A stretch of 64,000 nucleotides of DNA from Rhodovulum sp. ES.010 (GTDB taxonomy: Bacteria > Pseudomonadota > Alphaproteobacteria > Rhodobacterales > Rhodobacteraceae), in contig NZ_FSRS01000001.1 in assembly GCF_900142935.1 (NCBI RefSeq), positions 1,870,001-1,934,000 of the forward strand. The letters are read 5' to 3'. Below, in pieces: positions 45,264-55,347 of the stretch; within the stretch, counting starts at the first letter, position 1; the number at the start of each line of letters is the position of its first letter. Both the position numbers and the translations under genes were made by a program. The notes under the pieces are model-generated. The model ran no database searches, was not told the origin of the DNA, and saw only the letters and a program-made list of their open reading frames with translations.

Positions 45264-46775
45264 ATGGTCGCGCGGGCCTATACCGTGGCCTTCGAAGGGG
45301 TGGAGGCGAGGCTTGTCGAGGTGCAATGCTCGGTCTCGGCCGGGTTACCCGCCTTTTCCATCGTCGGGCTCCCCGACAAGGCGGTCAGCGAGGCGCGCGA
45401 CCGGCTGCGCGCCGCGCTCGTCGCGATGGGGGTGGCGCTGCCCTCGCGCCGGATCACGGTGAACCTCTCGCCCGCCGACGTGCCCAAGGAGGGCTCGCAT
45501 TTCGACCTGCCCATCGCCGTGGCGCTTCTGGCCGCGCTCGACGTCATCCCGCGCGACGCCGCCGAGGGCACGGTGGCCCTGGGCGAATTGTCGCTCGACG
45601 GCCGGCTGGTTCCCGTCGTTGGCGCGCTGCCCGCCGCCATGGCCGCGGCGGAGGCCGACCGCGCGCTGCTATGCCCCCGTGCCTGCGGCGCCGAGGCGGC
45701 CTGGGTCGGCGGGACGCAGGTGCTTGCCGCCCCAGACCTTACATCGGTGGTGCGCCACTTCACGGGCCAGGCCCCGCTCGCTCCGGCCGAACCCGGCGAG
45801 GTGACGCACGGGGCCGCGTTTCGCGATCTCTCGGACGTGAAGGGGCAGGAACGGGCCAAGCGGGCGCTGGAAATCGCGGCCGCCGGGCGCCATCACATGC
45901 TGATGGTGGGCGCGCCGGGCTCGGGCAAGTCAATGCTGGCCGCACGCATGCCGGGCATCCTGCCACCGCTCGCCCCCACCGAGGCACTGGAAACCTCGAT
46001 GATCCATTCGCTCGCGGGGCTGCTGGACGAGGGCGGCATTTCACGGCTGCGCCCGTTCCGCGAGCCGCACCACACAGCCTCGATGGCCGCCATCGTGGGT
46101 GGCGGGCGCGGCGCCAAACCGGGCGAGATCAGCCTCGCCCATAATGGCGTGCTGTTCATGGACGAGTTCCCGGAGTTTCCCCGCGCCGTGCTGGAGACGC
46201 TCCGCCAGCCCATCGAAACCGGCGAGGTGGTGGTGGCGCGGGCCAACGCGCATATGCGCTACCCCTGCCGGTTCCTGCTGGTCGCCGCCGCGAACCCGTG
46301 CAAATGCGGCTACCTGGCCGATCCCGCACGCGCCTGCGCCCGCGTGCCCCAATGCGGCGAGGACTATCTCGGCCGCATCTCGGGGCCGCTGATGGACCGG
46401 TTCGACCTGCGCGTCGAGGTGCCGCCAGTTGCCTATGCCGATCTCGACCTGCCGGCGTCGGGCGACCCCTCGGCCACCGTCGCCGATCGCGTCGCGGCCG
46501 CCCGTGCCCGCCAGACCGCGCGGTTTTCCGGCCGTGAAAGCGTGCGGGTGAACGCGGAAGCCGAAGGTGCGCTGCTGGAAGAGGTGGCCACGCCGGAGAC
46601 CGAGGGCCGGACGCTGCTGGCCACGGTGGCCGAACGGTTCGGCCTTTCGGCGCGGGGCTATCATCGGATCCTGCGCGTCGCCCGCACCATCGCCGATCTC
46701 GACGGGGCCGAAACGGTCGGCCGCGCCCATGTCGCCGAGGCGGTCAGCTTCCGCCTCTCGGTCGGCGACACCTGA
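45264..46775 (+). CDS. comM: YifB/ComM-family AAA+ ATPase (Mg-chelatase-like)
   Basis: This 503-residue protein of the YifB/ComM family begins VARAYTVAFEGVEARLVEVQ with a Lon-like N-terminal domain (ITVNLSPADVPKEGSHFDLP). It continues with an AAA+ core: Walker A MVGAPGSGKSMLAARMPG and Walker B LFMDEFPEFPRAVLE. A C-terminal helical domain follows. ComM acts as a branch-migration helicase in natural transformation in other bacteria. The ATG is supported by GAGGGAG upstream. Confidence 0.9.
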   Translation: MVARAYTVAFEGVEARLVEVQCSVSAGLPAFSIVGLPDKAVSEARDRLRAALVAMGVALPSRRITVNLSPADVPKEGSHFDLPIAVALLAALDVIPRDAAEGTVALGELSLDGRLVPVVGALPAAMAAAEADRALLCPRACGAEAAWVGGTQVLAAPDLTSVVRHFTGQAPLAPAEPGEVTHGAAFRDLSDVKGQERAKRALEIAAAGRHHMLMVGAPGSGKSMLAARMPGILPPLAPTEALETSMIHSLAGLLDEGGISRLRPFREPHHTASMAAIVGGGRGAKPGEISLAHNGVLFMDEFPEFPRAVLETLRQPIETGEVVVARANAHMRYPCRFLLVAAANPCKCGYLADPARACARVPQCGEDYLGRISGPLMDRFDLRVEVPPVAYADLDLPASGDPSATVADRVAAARARQTARFSGRESVRVNAEAEGALLEEVATPETEGRTLLATVAERFGLSARGYHRILRVARTIADLDGAETVGRAHVAEAVSFRLSVGDT

Positions 46776-46799
46776 GGCATCCGGCGCGCGAAGCGCCGT

Positions 46800-47741
46800 T
46801 CAGCCGCGCTTCTCCTCGACCGCCTGCCAGATGCGCACGGCCCAGTTCCGTTCGTCGAAGCGTTCGAGTTCCTGCAGGCCGGTGGGCGAGGTCACGTTGA
46901 TCTCGGTCAGCCAGTCGCCGATCACGTCGATACCCACGAAGACCTGGCCATGGTCCCGCAGGGTCGAGCCGATGGCGCGGCAGATCTCCAGATCGCGAGC
47001 GGACAGCGCCGCGCGCTCGGCGCGGCCGCCGACATGCATGTTCGACCGGGTCTCCCCCTCGGCGGGCACCCGGTTGATCGCGCCCACCGCCTCGCCGTCG
47101 ACAAGGATCACGCGCTTGTCGCCCTTCTCGACCGCGGGCAGGAACTTCTGCGCGATCAGCGGCTCGCGGCTGATCCCGAGGAACAGCTCGTGCAGCGAGG
47201 CGAGATTGCGGTCGGAATGCCCCAGCCGGAACACCCCCGCGCCCCCATTGCCGTAAAGCGGTTTCAGGATGATATCGCCATGCCTTTCCTTGAAGGCGCG
47301 CAGCGTGGCCAAGTCGCGCGCGATGATCGTGGGCGGGATCAGGTCGGGGAACTTCAGCACCAGGAGTTTCTCGGGGAAGTTCCGCACCCAGAACGGGTCG
47401 TTCACCACCAGCGTTTCGGGCCTCAGCAATTCAAGCAGGTGGGTGGTGGTGATATAGCCCATGTCGAAGGGCGGGTCCTGGCGCAGCCACACCACGTCGT
47501 AGTCGCCCAGATCGACCGCGATCTCCTCGCCGAGCGTGTAATGGTCGCCCTCCACCCGGCGCAGCTCCAGCGGCCAGCCGCGCGCAATCACGCGTCCGTC
47601 ATCCCAGTAGAGCCGGTCGGGGGTGTAGTAGAACAGGCTGTGGCCGCGCGCCTGTGCCTCTTCGGCGATGCGGAACGTGGTGTCGGCCTCGATGTCGATG
47701 GCCCCGATCGGGTCCATCTGGATGGCGACCTTGAGCGTCAT
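46800..47741 (-). CDS. gshB: Glutathione synthetase
   Basis: This 313-residue ATP-grasp enzyme joins gamma-glutamylcysteine and glycine. It begins [20 protein letters not shown]. The ATP-grasp parts show [37 protein letters not shown] and the metal-binding [20 protein letters not shown]. The start was placed after a GGGAG ribosome site rather than at an upstream ATG. It is followed on the same side of the map by yraN and rsmI, in the order usual for the group. Confidence 0.95.
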   Translation of the reverse strand: MTLKVAIQMDPIGAIDIEADTTFRIAEEAQARGHSLFYYTPDRLYWDDGRVIARGWPLELRRVEGDHYTLGEEIAVDLGDYDVVWLRQDPPFDMGYITTTHLLELLRPETLVVNDPFWVRNFPEKLLVLKFPDLIPPTIIARDLATLRAFKERHGDIILKPLYGNGGAGVFRLGHSDRNLASLHELFLGISREPLIAQKFLPAVEKGDKRVILVDGEAVGAINRVPAEGETRSNMHVGGRAERAALSARDLEICRAIGSTLRDHGQVFVGIDVIGDWLTEINVTSPTGLQELERFDERNWAVRIWQAVEEKRG

Positions 47742-47800
47742 GGTCAGGCTCCCCTCTTCGCGCCCTACATGGCCGAGCGCGGGGGGCAATGCAACGCCGC

Positions 47801-48154
47801 TCAGACCGCGAAGGCGTTTTCGATCACGCGCACCTCGCCGGTGCCATTGACCAGGGCCACGTCGAAGCGAATCTCGGTCAGCTGACCGCGCGGTTCGCCG
47901 TCGAGGAACTCCTGCGCCGCGGTCATGATGCGTTCGATCTGGCGGGGCGAGACATGCGCGGCGGCGGCGTCGAAGCTGCGGCTTTTCTTGACCTCGACGA
48001 AAACGACCGCGTCGCCATCCCTGAGGATCAGGTCGATCTCGCCGCCCCGCCCGCGCCAGCGCCGGGCGACGACGGCAAGACCCCGGCGTTCATAGCGCCG
48101 CGCGACGCTGTCCTCGGCCGCCTGACCGGCGTGATAGGAGACGGAGCCGCTCAT
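47801..48154 (-). CDS. YraN/UPF0102 endonuclease-fold protein
   Basis: This 117-residue protein has a Holliday-junction-resolvase-like restriction fold. The [20 protein letters not shown] core supplies the E...D...E-x-K type residues. Its cellular role is not settled. The start overlaps the rsmI stop by 4 bases, and it is separated from gshB by about 60 bases. Confidence 0.9.
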   Translation of the reverse strand: MSGSVSYHAGQAAEDSVARRYERRGLAVVARRWRGRGGEIDLILRDGDAVVFVEVKKSRSFDAAAAHVSPRQIERIMTAAQEFLDGEPRGQLTEIRFDVALVNGTGEVRVIENAFAV

Positions 48155-49059
48155 TCCGCCTCCAGTTTCAGCGCGGCCTGGTAGACCTGGCGGCGCGGCA
48201 GGCCCAGCGCGGCCGACACCTCGGCGACCGCGTCCTTGACCGACGCGCGCGACAGCGCCGCGCGGAGCGCCTCTTCCATCTCGTCCGCCCCCGCCGCCGC
48301 GCGCGCACCGCGCCCGACGAGAACCACGATCTCGCCCTTGACCTCGCGGCCGCCAAACCCTTCGGCCAGCTCGCCCAACGCGCCTCTGGACACCTCCTCA
48401 AACCGCTTGGTCAGTTCGCGACAGACTGCCGCCGGCCGCTCCGCGCCGAACGCCTCGGCCAGTTCGGCAAGGAACCGCCCCACCCGGCGGGGCGACTCGT
48501 AGAACACCAGCGTCGCCTGCAAGCCGGACAGGCCCGCGAGCATCGCCTTGCGCGCCGCGGCCTGCGGAGGCGGGAACCCCGCGAACAGCACCCGGTCGCT
48601 TGGCAGGCCCGCCACGGTCAGCGCCGCCAGCATCGCGGACGGGCCCGGCGCGGCATGCACCGGCACGCCCGCCGCGATCGCCTCGCGCGCCAGCGGAAAG
48701 CCCGGATCGGCCACCATCGGCGTGCCGGCTTCGCTGACCAAGGCGACCGATTTCCCTTCTTCGGCCAGGGTTATCAGGCGGCTGCGCACCCCCGGGCCGC
48801 TGTGGTCGTGATAGGCGACAAGCGGCCGGTCGCCGAGCCCGATTCCATGGATTTGCATCAGGTGGCGCGCGGTGCGCGTGTCCTCGGCAGCAATCACGTC
48901 GGCGGAGGCGAGAATATCCAGCGCGCGCAGGGTGATGTCCCTCGCCGCCCCGATGGGCGTCGCGACGAAGTGCAGGCCGGGGGGCAATGGCGTGCGGAGG
49001 ATTTCCAGGGCGGGGCTCCAGGGACTTGTCTGACGTTTACTTGGGCAGCCGATCCGCAT
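48151..49059 (-). CDS. rsmI: 16S rRNA 2'-O-ribose C1402 methyltransferase
   Basis: RsmI methylates C1402 in the decoding centre of 16S rRNA. Conserved stretches are GLHFVATPIGAARDITLRAL, ADVIAAEDTRTARHLMQIHG, ALVSEAGTPMVADPGFPLAR and LVFYESPRRVGRFLAEL. The start is uncertain. The ATG at 49059 gives 302 residues, roughly 15-20 more than usual, and an alternative non-ATG start nearer the conserved region is possible. It is divergent from the LppC-like gene 42 bases away. Confidence 0.92.
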   Translation of the reverse strand: MRIGCPSKRQTSPWSPALEILRTPLPPGLHFVATPIGAARDITLRALDILASADVIAAEDTRTARHLMQIHGIGLGDRPLVAYHDHSGPGVRSRLITLAEEGKSVALVSEAGTPMVADPGFPLAREAIAAGVPVHAAPGPSAMLAALTVAGLPSDRVLFAGFPPPQAAARKAMLAGLSGLQATLVFYESPRRVGRFLAELAEAFGAERPAAVCRELTKRFEEVSRGALGELAEGFGGREVKGEIVVLVGRGARAAAGADEMEEALRAALSRASVKDAVAEVSAALGLPRRQVYQAALKLEAE

Positions 49060-49101
49060 AGGCTCGCGCCGAACCCAAGGCATGACGCGAGGGACCTCAG
49101 G

Positions 49102-50271
49102 ATGATCGCCGTTTTCCGCGCCGCCCGCAAGCCAAAGGCCCTTTTGGCGACCCTGCTGACCCTGCTGGCCGCATGCCAGCCGGTCAATCTCGGCAGTGGG
49201 GGCCCCAGCATCAACACCAACCGTCCCGTGCCGGTGGCGCTGCTGGTGCCCGGAGGGTCGGCCACACCCGGCGACCAGGTGATCGCGCGCAGCCTCGAGA
49301 ACGCGGCGCGGCTGGCGATCTCCGACCTGCGGGGCGTCGATGTCGACCTGAGGGTCTACAACACCGGCGGTCGCCCCGACCAGGCGTCGGCGGTGGCCAA
49401 GCAGGCGGTGGGCGACGGGGCCAAGATCATCCTCGGGCCGCTCTATGCGCAATCGGCGAACGCGGCCGGCCTTGCGGCGGCGTCGCGCGGTGTGAACGTG
49501 CTCAGCTTCTCGAACAACACCTCGATCGCGGGCGGCAACGTCTTCGTGCTCGGGCCGACCTTCGAGAACACCGCCAACCGCCTGGCAAGCTACGCAGTGG
49601 CACAGGGGCGCCGCGACTTCATGGTGGTCCACGATCCGGACGTATCGGGCCAGACGGGCCGCGCGGCGGTGGAAAGCGCGGCCGCGCGAACCGGCGCGCG
49701 GATCGCCGCGACCGCCACCTACGAACTGTCTCAGAACGGTGTCGTGCAGGCGATTCCCGGCATCGCGTCACAAGCCCAGAGTTCGGGCGCGAGCGCGATC
49801 TTCTTCACCGCATCGACCGCGGGCGCCCTGCCCCTCCTCGCCCAGCTGCTGCCCGAGAACGGGGTCGACCCCGAAACGATCAGGTTCATCGGGCTGACGC
49901 GGTGGGACATTCCGCCCTCGACACTCGCGATGCCGGGCCTCCAGGGCGGCTGGTTCGCGCTGCCCGATCCCAACCTCAACGCCAGCTTCGAGGCCCGCTA
50001 CAGCTCGGCCTTCGGCGAAGCGCCCCACCCCGCCGCGGGCCTCGCCTATGACGGCATCGCCGCGATCGGCGCCCTGGCAAGCCAGGGCAACGCAGACGCC
50101 CTGACCGCGGGCGCGCTCACGCAAGCCTCCGGGTTCGCCGGCGTGAACGGCGTGTTCCGCCTGCGCCCCGACGGCACCAACGAACGCGGCCTCGCGGTGG
50201 CCGAAATCCGAAACAACCAGGTGATCGTGATTGACCCTGCCCCAAGAAGCTTCGGCGGCGCAGGCTTCTAG
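49102..50271 (+). CDS. LppC/LpoA-like penicillin-binding-protein activator lipoprotein
   Basis: This 389-residue lipoprotein has the lipobox LLTLLAAC, with the Cys at about residue 28. The mature part is a type I periplasmic-binding-protein fold (VPVALLVPGGSATPGDQVIA; AKIILGPLYAQSANAAGLAA). In E. coli the related LpoA activates PBP1a from the outer membrane. It lacks the N-terminal TPR domain of full LpoA, as is normal in Alphaproteobacteria. Its 3' end carries the start of glnD. Confidence 0.88.
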   Translation: MIAVFRAARKPKALLATLLTLLAACQPVNLGSGGPSINTNRPVPVALLVPGGSATPGDQVIARSLENAARLAISDLRGVDVDLRVYNTGGRPDQASAVAKQAVGDGAKIILGPLYAQSANAAGLAAASRGVNVLSFSNNTSIAGGNVFVLGPTFENTANRLASYAVAQGRRDFMVVHDPDVSGQTGRAAVESAAARTGARIAATATYELSQNGVVQAIPGIASQAQSSGASAIFFTASTAGALPLLAQLLPENGVDPETIRFIGLTRWDIPPSTLAMPGLQGGWFALPDPNLNASFEARYSSAFGEAPHPAAGLAYDGIAAIGALASQGNADALTAGALTQASGFAGVNGVFRLRPDGTNERGLAVAEIRNNQVIVIDPAPRSFGGAGF

Positions 50272-53047
50272 GCCGGCCCAGACACGACAGACCACCCCGG
50301 CGCCGGACAGCCTGATCTGTCCGGCGTCCGACATTTTCGACCGCGCGGCCTTCACCGCCGAGCTCGACCGTCTCGCGGCCGAGACCACCGAGCCGCGGGT
50401 CTTGCGGGACGCGATGGTTAGCCACCTGAAAGCGGCCCGCACCCGCGGCCGCGCCGCCATCGCCCGGGCCTTCACCGAGCGGCCGTTCGACGCCGGGCCC
50501 ACGGTGCGCGCCTATACCTGGCTGACCGATTGCCTGGTGTGCGCGGCGCTGGAGATCGCTTCGGACCACATCCACCCGCTGCCGAACCCCACCGAGGGAG
50601 AGCGTTTGGCGGTGTTCGCCGTGGGCGGTTATGGCCGGGGCGAGATGGCGGCCCATTCCGACGTGGACCTGCTGTTCCTCACGCCGTGGAAGATCACCCC
50701 CTGGGCGGAGAGTGTCATCGAAACGATGCTCTACATGCTCTGGGACCTGCGCCTGAAGGTCGGCCATTCCTCGCGCACCGTGAAGGACTGCCTGCGGCTG
50801 GGGCGCGAGGACTACACGATCCGCACCGCCCTTCTGGAGAACCGCTTCCTCGCGGGTCATGCTCCGCTGGACGACGAGTTGAACGACACGCTCTGGAACG
50901 ATCTCTTCGACGGCACGGCCGCCGATTTCATCGAGGCAAAGCTGGCCGAGCGCGCGGAGCGGCACCAGAAGCAGGGCGGCCAGCGCTACGTGCTTGAGCC
51001 CAATGTCAAGGAGGGCAAGGGCGGGCTGCGGGACATGCAGTCGCTCTACTGGATCTCGAAATACATCTACCGGGTCGACCGCGCCTCGCAGCTCGTCAAG
51101 CTGGGCGTGTTCACCGAGGAGGAGTTCACCGGCTTCCTCAACGCCGAGCGGTTCCTTTGGGCGGTGCGCTGCCACCTGCACCTGATCGCCGACCGGGCGA
51201 TGGACCAGCTGACCTTCGACATGCAGGTCGAGGTGGCCGCACGCATGGGCTATGCCGACCACGGCGGGCGCCGGGCGGTCGAGCATTTCATGCAGGACTA
51301 TTTCCGGCACGCCACCACCGTTGGCGACCTGACCCGCATCTTCCTGACAAAGCTGGAAGCCGCCCACGTCAAGAAGGAGCCGATGCTCCTGGGCCTGTTT
51401 CGCCGGCGGCGCAAGGTGCCCGAGGGCTACCAGATCGTGCAGAACCGCATGACGGTGGCCGACCCGGACACGTTCCTCGCCGACAAGCTGAACCTTCTGC
51501 GCATCTTCGAGGAGGCCCTGCGCACCCGCACGCTGCTGCATCCCGACGCCATGCGTCTCGTCTCTGCGAACCTGCATCTCATCGATGACGACATGCGCCA
51601 AACGCCCGAGGCCCAGCGCATCTTCCTCGACCTGCTGCTGAAACACGGCAACCCGGAACGCTCGCTGCGCCGGATGAACGAACTCGGCGTGCTGTCGGCC
51701 TTCATCCCCGAATTCGAGCCGGTCGTGGCGATGATGCAGTTCAACGTCTACCACCACTACACGGTGGACGAGCATACCATCCAGTGCATCTCGACGCTGG
51801 CCCGGATCGAGCGCGAGGAACTGGTCGAGGAGTTGCCCATCGCCAGCCGCATCCTCAAGGCGGGGCTGAACCGCAAAGTCCTTTACGTGGCGCTGCTGCT
51901 GCACGACATCGGCAAGGGCCGGCCCGAGGATCATTCGGTGCTGGGCGCGCAGATCGCGCGCAAGGTCTGCCCCCGACTGGGGCTGAAGCCGGACGATTGC
52001 GAGACCGTCGAATGGCTGGTGCGCTATCACCTCCTGATGTCCGACATGGCGCAGAAGCGCGACCTGTCGGACCCGCGCACGGTGCGCGACTTCGCCAAGG
52101 CGGTGCAGACCAAGAAGCGGCTCGACCTGCTGACGGTGCTGACGGTCTGCGACATCATCGGCGTCGGCCCCGGCACCTGGAACAACTGGAAGGCGCAACT
52201 CATCCGCTCGCTCTACCGCGAGACGGCGACGGCGATGGAACAGGGGCTGGAGGCGGTCAACCGCCGCTCGCGCGAGGCCGAGGCCAAGCGGGCGCTGCGC
52301 GCGGCCCTGTCCGACTGGGACCGCAAGGCGCTGCGGGCCGAAACCCGGCGCCACTATCCACCCTACTGGTCGGGCCTGCCGCCCGAAACGCAGGTCGTGT
52401 TCGCCCGGTTGCTGCGCGAGATCGAAGATGACGAAATCCGCATCGATCTTGCCGAGGATGCCGATCACGACGCGACGCGCGTCTGTTTCGTGCTGGCTGA
52501 CCATCCCGGCATCTTCTCGCGGCTGGCCGGCGCGCTGGCTCTGGTCGGCGCCAACGTGGTGGATGCCCGGACCTACACCACCAAGGACGGCTATGCGACC
52601 GCGGTGTTCTGGATCCAGGACTCTGACGGCAGCCCCTACGAGGGCGCCCGCCTGCCGCGGTTGCGGCAGATGATCGAGAAGACCCTGATGGGCGAGATCA
52701 AGCCGCGCGAGAAACTGGCCGACCGCGACAAGCTGAAAAGGCGCGAGCGCGGCTTCCGCTTCCCGACGTCGATCACCTTCGACAACGAGGGGTCCGAGAT
52801 CAACACGATCATCGAGGTCGACACCCGCGACCGGCCCGGCCTGCTCTACGATCTCACGCGCGTGCTGGCCGAGAACAACGTCTATATCGCCTCGGCCGTG
52901 ATCGCGACCTATGGCGCACAGGTGGTCGACAGCTTCTACGTCAAGGACAGCTTCGGGCTGAAACTCCATGCGCGGTCGCGCCAGGAGTCGCTTGAGAAGA
53001 AGCTGCGGTCGGCAATTTCGCAGGGTGCCGAGAGGGCGCGCGCGTGA
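50231..53047 (+). CDS. glnD: [Protein-PII] uridylyltransferase/uridylyl-removing enzyme
   Basis: This 938-residue nitrogen sensor uridylylates PII when glutamine is low and reverses this when it is high. The nucleotidyltransferase motif is AVGGYGRGEMAAHSDVDLLF, the HD hydrolase motif is VALLLHDIGKGRPEDHSVLG, and two ACT domains follow (VCFVLADHPGIFSRLAGALA; IIEVDTRDRPGLLYDLTRVL). The likely start is TTG, 41 bases inside the end of the preceding gene, with AGGTGA upstream. That is unusual but leaves a normal family length. Confidence 0.95.
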   Translation: MTLPQEASAAQASRPAQTRQTTPAPDSLICPASDIFDRAAFTAELDRLAAETTEPRVLRDAMVSHLKAARTRGRAAIARAFTERPFDAGPTVRAYTWLTDCLVCAALEIASDHIHPLPNPTEGERLAVFAVGGYGRGEMAAHSDVDLLFLTPWKITPWAESVIETMLYMLWDLRLKVGHSSRTVKDCLRLGREDYTIRTALLENRFLAGHAPLDDELNDTLWNDLFDGTAADFIEAKLAERAERHQKQGGQRYVLEPNVKEGKGGLRDMQSLYWISKYIYRVDRASQLVKLGVFTEEEFTGFLNAERFLWAVRCHLHLIADRAMDQLTFDMQVEVAARMGYADHGGRRAVEHFMQDYFRHATTVGDLTRIFLTKLEAAHVKKEPMLLGLFRRRRKVPEGYQIVQNRMTVADPDTFLADKLNLLRIFEEALRTRTLLHPDAMRLVSANLHLIDDDMRQTPEAQRIFLDLLLKHGNPERSLRRMNELGVLSAFIPEFEPVVAMMQFNVYHHYTVDEHTIQCISTLARIEREELVEELPIASRILKAGLNRKVLYVALLLHDIGKGRPEDHSVLGAQIARKVCPRLGLKPDDCETVEWLVRYHLLMSDMAQKRDLSDPRTVRDFAKAVQTKKRLDLLTVLTVCDIIGVGPGTWNNWKAQLIRSLYRETATAMEQGLEAVNRRSREAEAKRALRAALSDWDRKALRAETRRHYPPYWSGLPPETQVVFARLLREIEDDEIRIDLAEDADHDATRVCFVLADHPGIFSRLAGALALVGANVVDARTYTTKDGYATAVFWIQDSDGSPYEGARLPRLRQMIEKTLMGEIKPREKLADRDKLKRRERGFRFPTSITFDNEGSEINTIIEVDTRDRPGLLYDLTRVLAENNVYIASAVIATYGAQVVDSFYVKDSFGLKLHARSRQESLEKKLRSAISQGAERARA

Positions 53048-54591
53048 CGCAGCCGATCCGACTGGTGGCGGGCTTCCTGACGGTGGGCGTCTGGACGATG
53101 GCCAGCCGCGTGCTGGGCTTTGCCCGCGACATCCTGATCGCGGCCTACCTCGGCGCAGGCCCGGTGGCCGAGGCGTTCCTGGTGGCCTTCGCTCTGCCCA
53201 ACATGTTCCGCCGCTTCTTCGCCGAGGGCGCGTTCAACATGGCCTTCGTGCCGATGTTCTCGAAAAAGGTCGAGGGCGGCGACGACGCGCTGGGATTTGC
53301 CCGCGACGCCTTCACCGGGCTCGCCACGGTGCTGATCGTCTTCACCGTGCTCGCCCAGGTGGCGATGCCGTTCCTGGTGCTCGCCATGGCCTCGGGCTTC
53401 GTGGGGGACGACCGCTTCGACCTCGCGGTGGATTATGGCCGGGTCGCGTTCCCCTACATCCTGTTCATCTCGCTCGCCGCGCTCTTGTCGGGTGTGCTGA
53501 ACGCGACGGGGCGCTTCGTGGCCGCGGCGGCGGCCCCGGTGCTTCTGAACCTGCTTTTTGTCGGCGCGATGGTCGTCGCCGACGCCGCGGGCTGGCCCAT
53601 CGGTGACGCGCTGGCCTGGACGGTCCCCATCGCCGGGATCGCGCAATTGGCGCTGGTCTGGACGGCGGCGTCCCGCGCCGGCTTCCGGCTGACCCTGCGC
53701 AGGCCTCGTCTCACACCAGAACTCAAGCGGCTCGCGATCATCGCGGGGCCCGCCGCGCTCGCTGGCGGCGTGGTGCAGGTGAATCTCCTGATCGGGCGCC
53801 AGGTGGCCAGCTTCTTCGAGGGCGCGGTGGCGTGGCTGTCCTATGCCGACCGGCTGTATCAACTGCCGCTCGGCGTGGTCGGAATCGCCATCGGCGTGGT
53901 GCTGCTGCCCGACCTGTCGCGCCGCCTGCGGGCCGAGGACACCGAGGGCGGGCGCTACGCGTTCAACCGCGCGGGCGAAATGGCGCTGGCGCTGACGGTT
54001 CCGGCCGCCGTGGCGCTGGCGGTGATACCGGGGCCCATCGTCAGCGTGCTGTTCCAGCGCGGCGCCTTCGATGCCGCGGACGCGGCGGCCACGGCGCTTG
54101 CGGTCGCCGTCTACGGCGCGGGCCTGCCCGCCTTCGTGATGCAGAAGGTCCTGCAACCGCTGTTCTTCGCGCGCGAGGACACGCGGAGGCCGTTCTACTA
54201 CGCGCTCGTCGCCCTCGCGGTGAACGCGGCCATCGCGATCGGCCTCGCGCCCTTCATCGGCTACATCGCCGCGGCCTGGGGCACGACTCTGGCGGGCTGG
54301 GCGATGGTGGCGCTGCTCTGGCGCGGCTCGCGCGGCATGGGCGCGGCGGCGGACCTCGACGCCCGCTTCATCCGTCGGCTGGGCCGGATCGTGCTGGCCT
54401 CGGCGCTGATGGGCGTTGTGCTCTGGGGCCTCGCCTGGGTGCTTGCGCCGTGGTTCGGCGCCGGAACGGTGCGCTATGCCGCGCTCGCGCTGCTGGTCGC
54501 GGGCGGTATCGTCGCCTATTTCGCGCTGGGCCACCTCGTCGGGGCGTTCCGCATATCGGAATTCCGCAGGGCGCTCCGCCGTCAGCGGTGA
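53044..54591 (+). CDS. murJ: Lipid II flippase MurJ
   Basis: This 515-residue MATE/MOP-type membrane protein has about 14 helices and moves peptidoglycan lipid II across the inner membrane. Typical text is ASRVLGFARDILIAAYLGAG and PNMFRRFFAEGAFNMAFVPM. The start is GTG in a GTGA overlap with glnD, so the two are coupled. The 3' end overlaps the convergent rhomboid gene by 10 bases. Confidence 0.95.
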   Translation: MTQPIRLVAGFLTVGVWTMASRVLGFARDILIAAYLGAGPVAEAFLVAFALPNMFRRFFAEGAFNMAFVPMFSKKVEGGDDALGFARDAFTGLATVLIVFTVLAQVAMPFLVLAMASGFVGDDRFDLAVDYGRVAFPYILFISLAALLSGVLNATGRFVAAAAAPVLLNLLFVGAMVVADAAGWPIGDALAWTVPIAGIAQLALVWTAASRAGFRLTLRRPRLTPELKRLAIIAGPAALAGGVVQVNLLIGRQVASFFEGAVAWLSYADRLYQLPLGVVGIAIGVVLLPDLSRRLRAEDTEGGRYAFNRAGEMALALTVPAAVALAVIPGPIVSVLFQRGAFDAADAAATALAVAVYGAGLPAFVMQKVLQPLFFAREDTRRPFYYALVALAVNAAIAIGLAPFIGYIAAAWGTTLAGWAMVALLWRGSRGMGAAADLDARFIRRLGRIVLASALMGVVLWGLAWVLAPWFGAGTVRYAALALLVAGGIVAYFALGHLVGAFRISEFRRALRRQR

Positions 54592-55268
54592 CGCAGCTTG
54601 GCGCGCACGCGACCCCATCCGCCAGGGCTTACGAAAAAGGACAGGCCGAAACCGGTGGCGAACCCGGCCACGTCGGCCACCCAGTCGTTGCCCCCGCCGA
54701 ACAACAGGCCGAACACCAGTTGGATCCCCAGCAGAAAGCCGATCAGAGTGAAGGCCCGGTACTGGTTCGTCCCGGTTCCGGCCAGCCGCACCCAAAGAAG
54801 AAAGGTGAACGCCCCGATCAGCCCGTAGACCGCCGGGTAGCCGCCCACCAGCGGCACCGGGTCGTCGAGCAGCAGCCCATAGGCCAGCGCCCCCAGGATC
54901 GCCGAGCCGAAGAACACGACCAGAACCGCCCAGGGCCGGAATACCTCGCCCACCATCTTGCCCAGGGCAAGCAGGAACACGATCACGAAGAGCACATGGG
55001 TGACGCCGGCATGGACGAACGCATAGGTAACGAAGCGCATCAGGTGCTGCGGCGGGTATTGGCCGTTGGCCAGCATCCAGTCGAAGACCTGCCCCGAGAA
55101 CCCGTAGTCCCGGAACGCCTGCAACCGCCAGCCCACGGCCTCGGCGCCGCCCATCAGCCCCCGTTCGCCAAGGCCCAGGACCACCTCCATCGCGATGATC
55201 GGCAGCACCAGCAGCCAGACCACCCAGGGCAGCGGGTTCAGCGGGTGCGCGTTCGGGTCGTGGCTCAT
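54582..55268 (-). CDS. Rhomboid-family membrane protein lacking catalytic residues
   Basis: This 228-residue protein has six hydrophobic segments and a rhomboid-like arrangement. Where active rhomboids have G-x-S-G before TM4's G-L-x-G-A, this one reads [18 protein letters not shown], with Pro at the Ser position. Where they have a His in TM6, it reads [17 protein letters not shown], with no His. It therefore cannot use the Ser-His dyad and is probably a pseudoprotease (iRhom/derlin-like) that binds membrane proteins. I started at [15 protein letters not shown]. Confidence 0.85.
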   Translation of the reverse strand: MSHDPNAHPLNPLPWVVWLLVLPIIAMEVVLGLGERGLMGGAEAVGWRLQAFRDYGFSGQVFDWMLANGQYPPQHLMRFVTYAFVHAGVTHVLFVIVFLLALGKMVGEVFRPWAVLVVFFGSAILGALAYGLLLDDPVPLVGGYPAVYGLIGAFTFLLWVRLAGTGTNQYRAFTLIGFLLGIQLVFGLLFGGGNDWVADVAGFATGFGLSFFVSPGGWGRVRAKLRHR

Positions 55269-55347
55269 GGGCGGGCCCCCTCGGTTGACGGTCTCTCGTG
55301 GCATGGGTAAGCGAGCGGGGCAACGAATTCCAGACGGAGACGAGTCC

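Noticed and set aside
50117..52969. 950-residue minus-strand open frame opposite glnD
   Set aside because: It is the complement of conserved glnD codons and has no recognisable motif or ribosome site.
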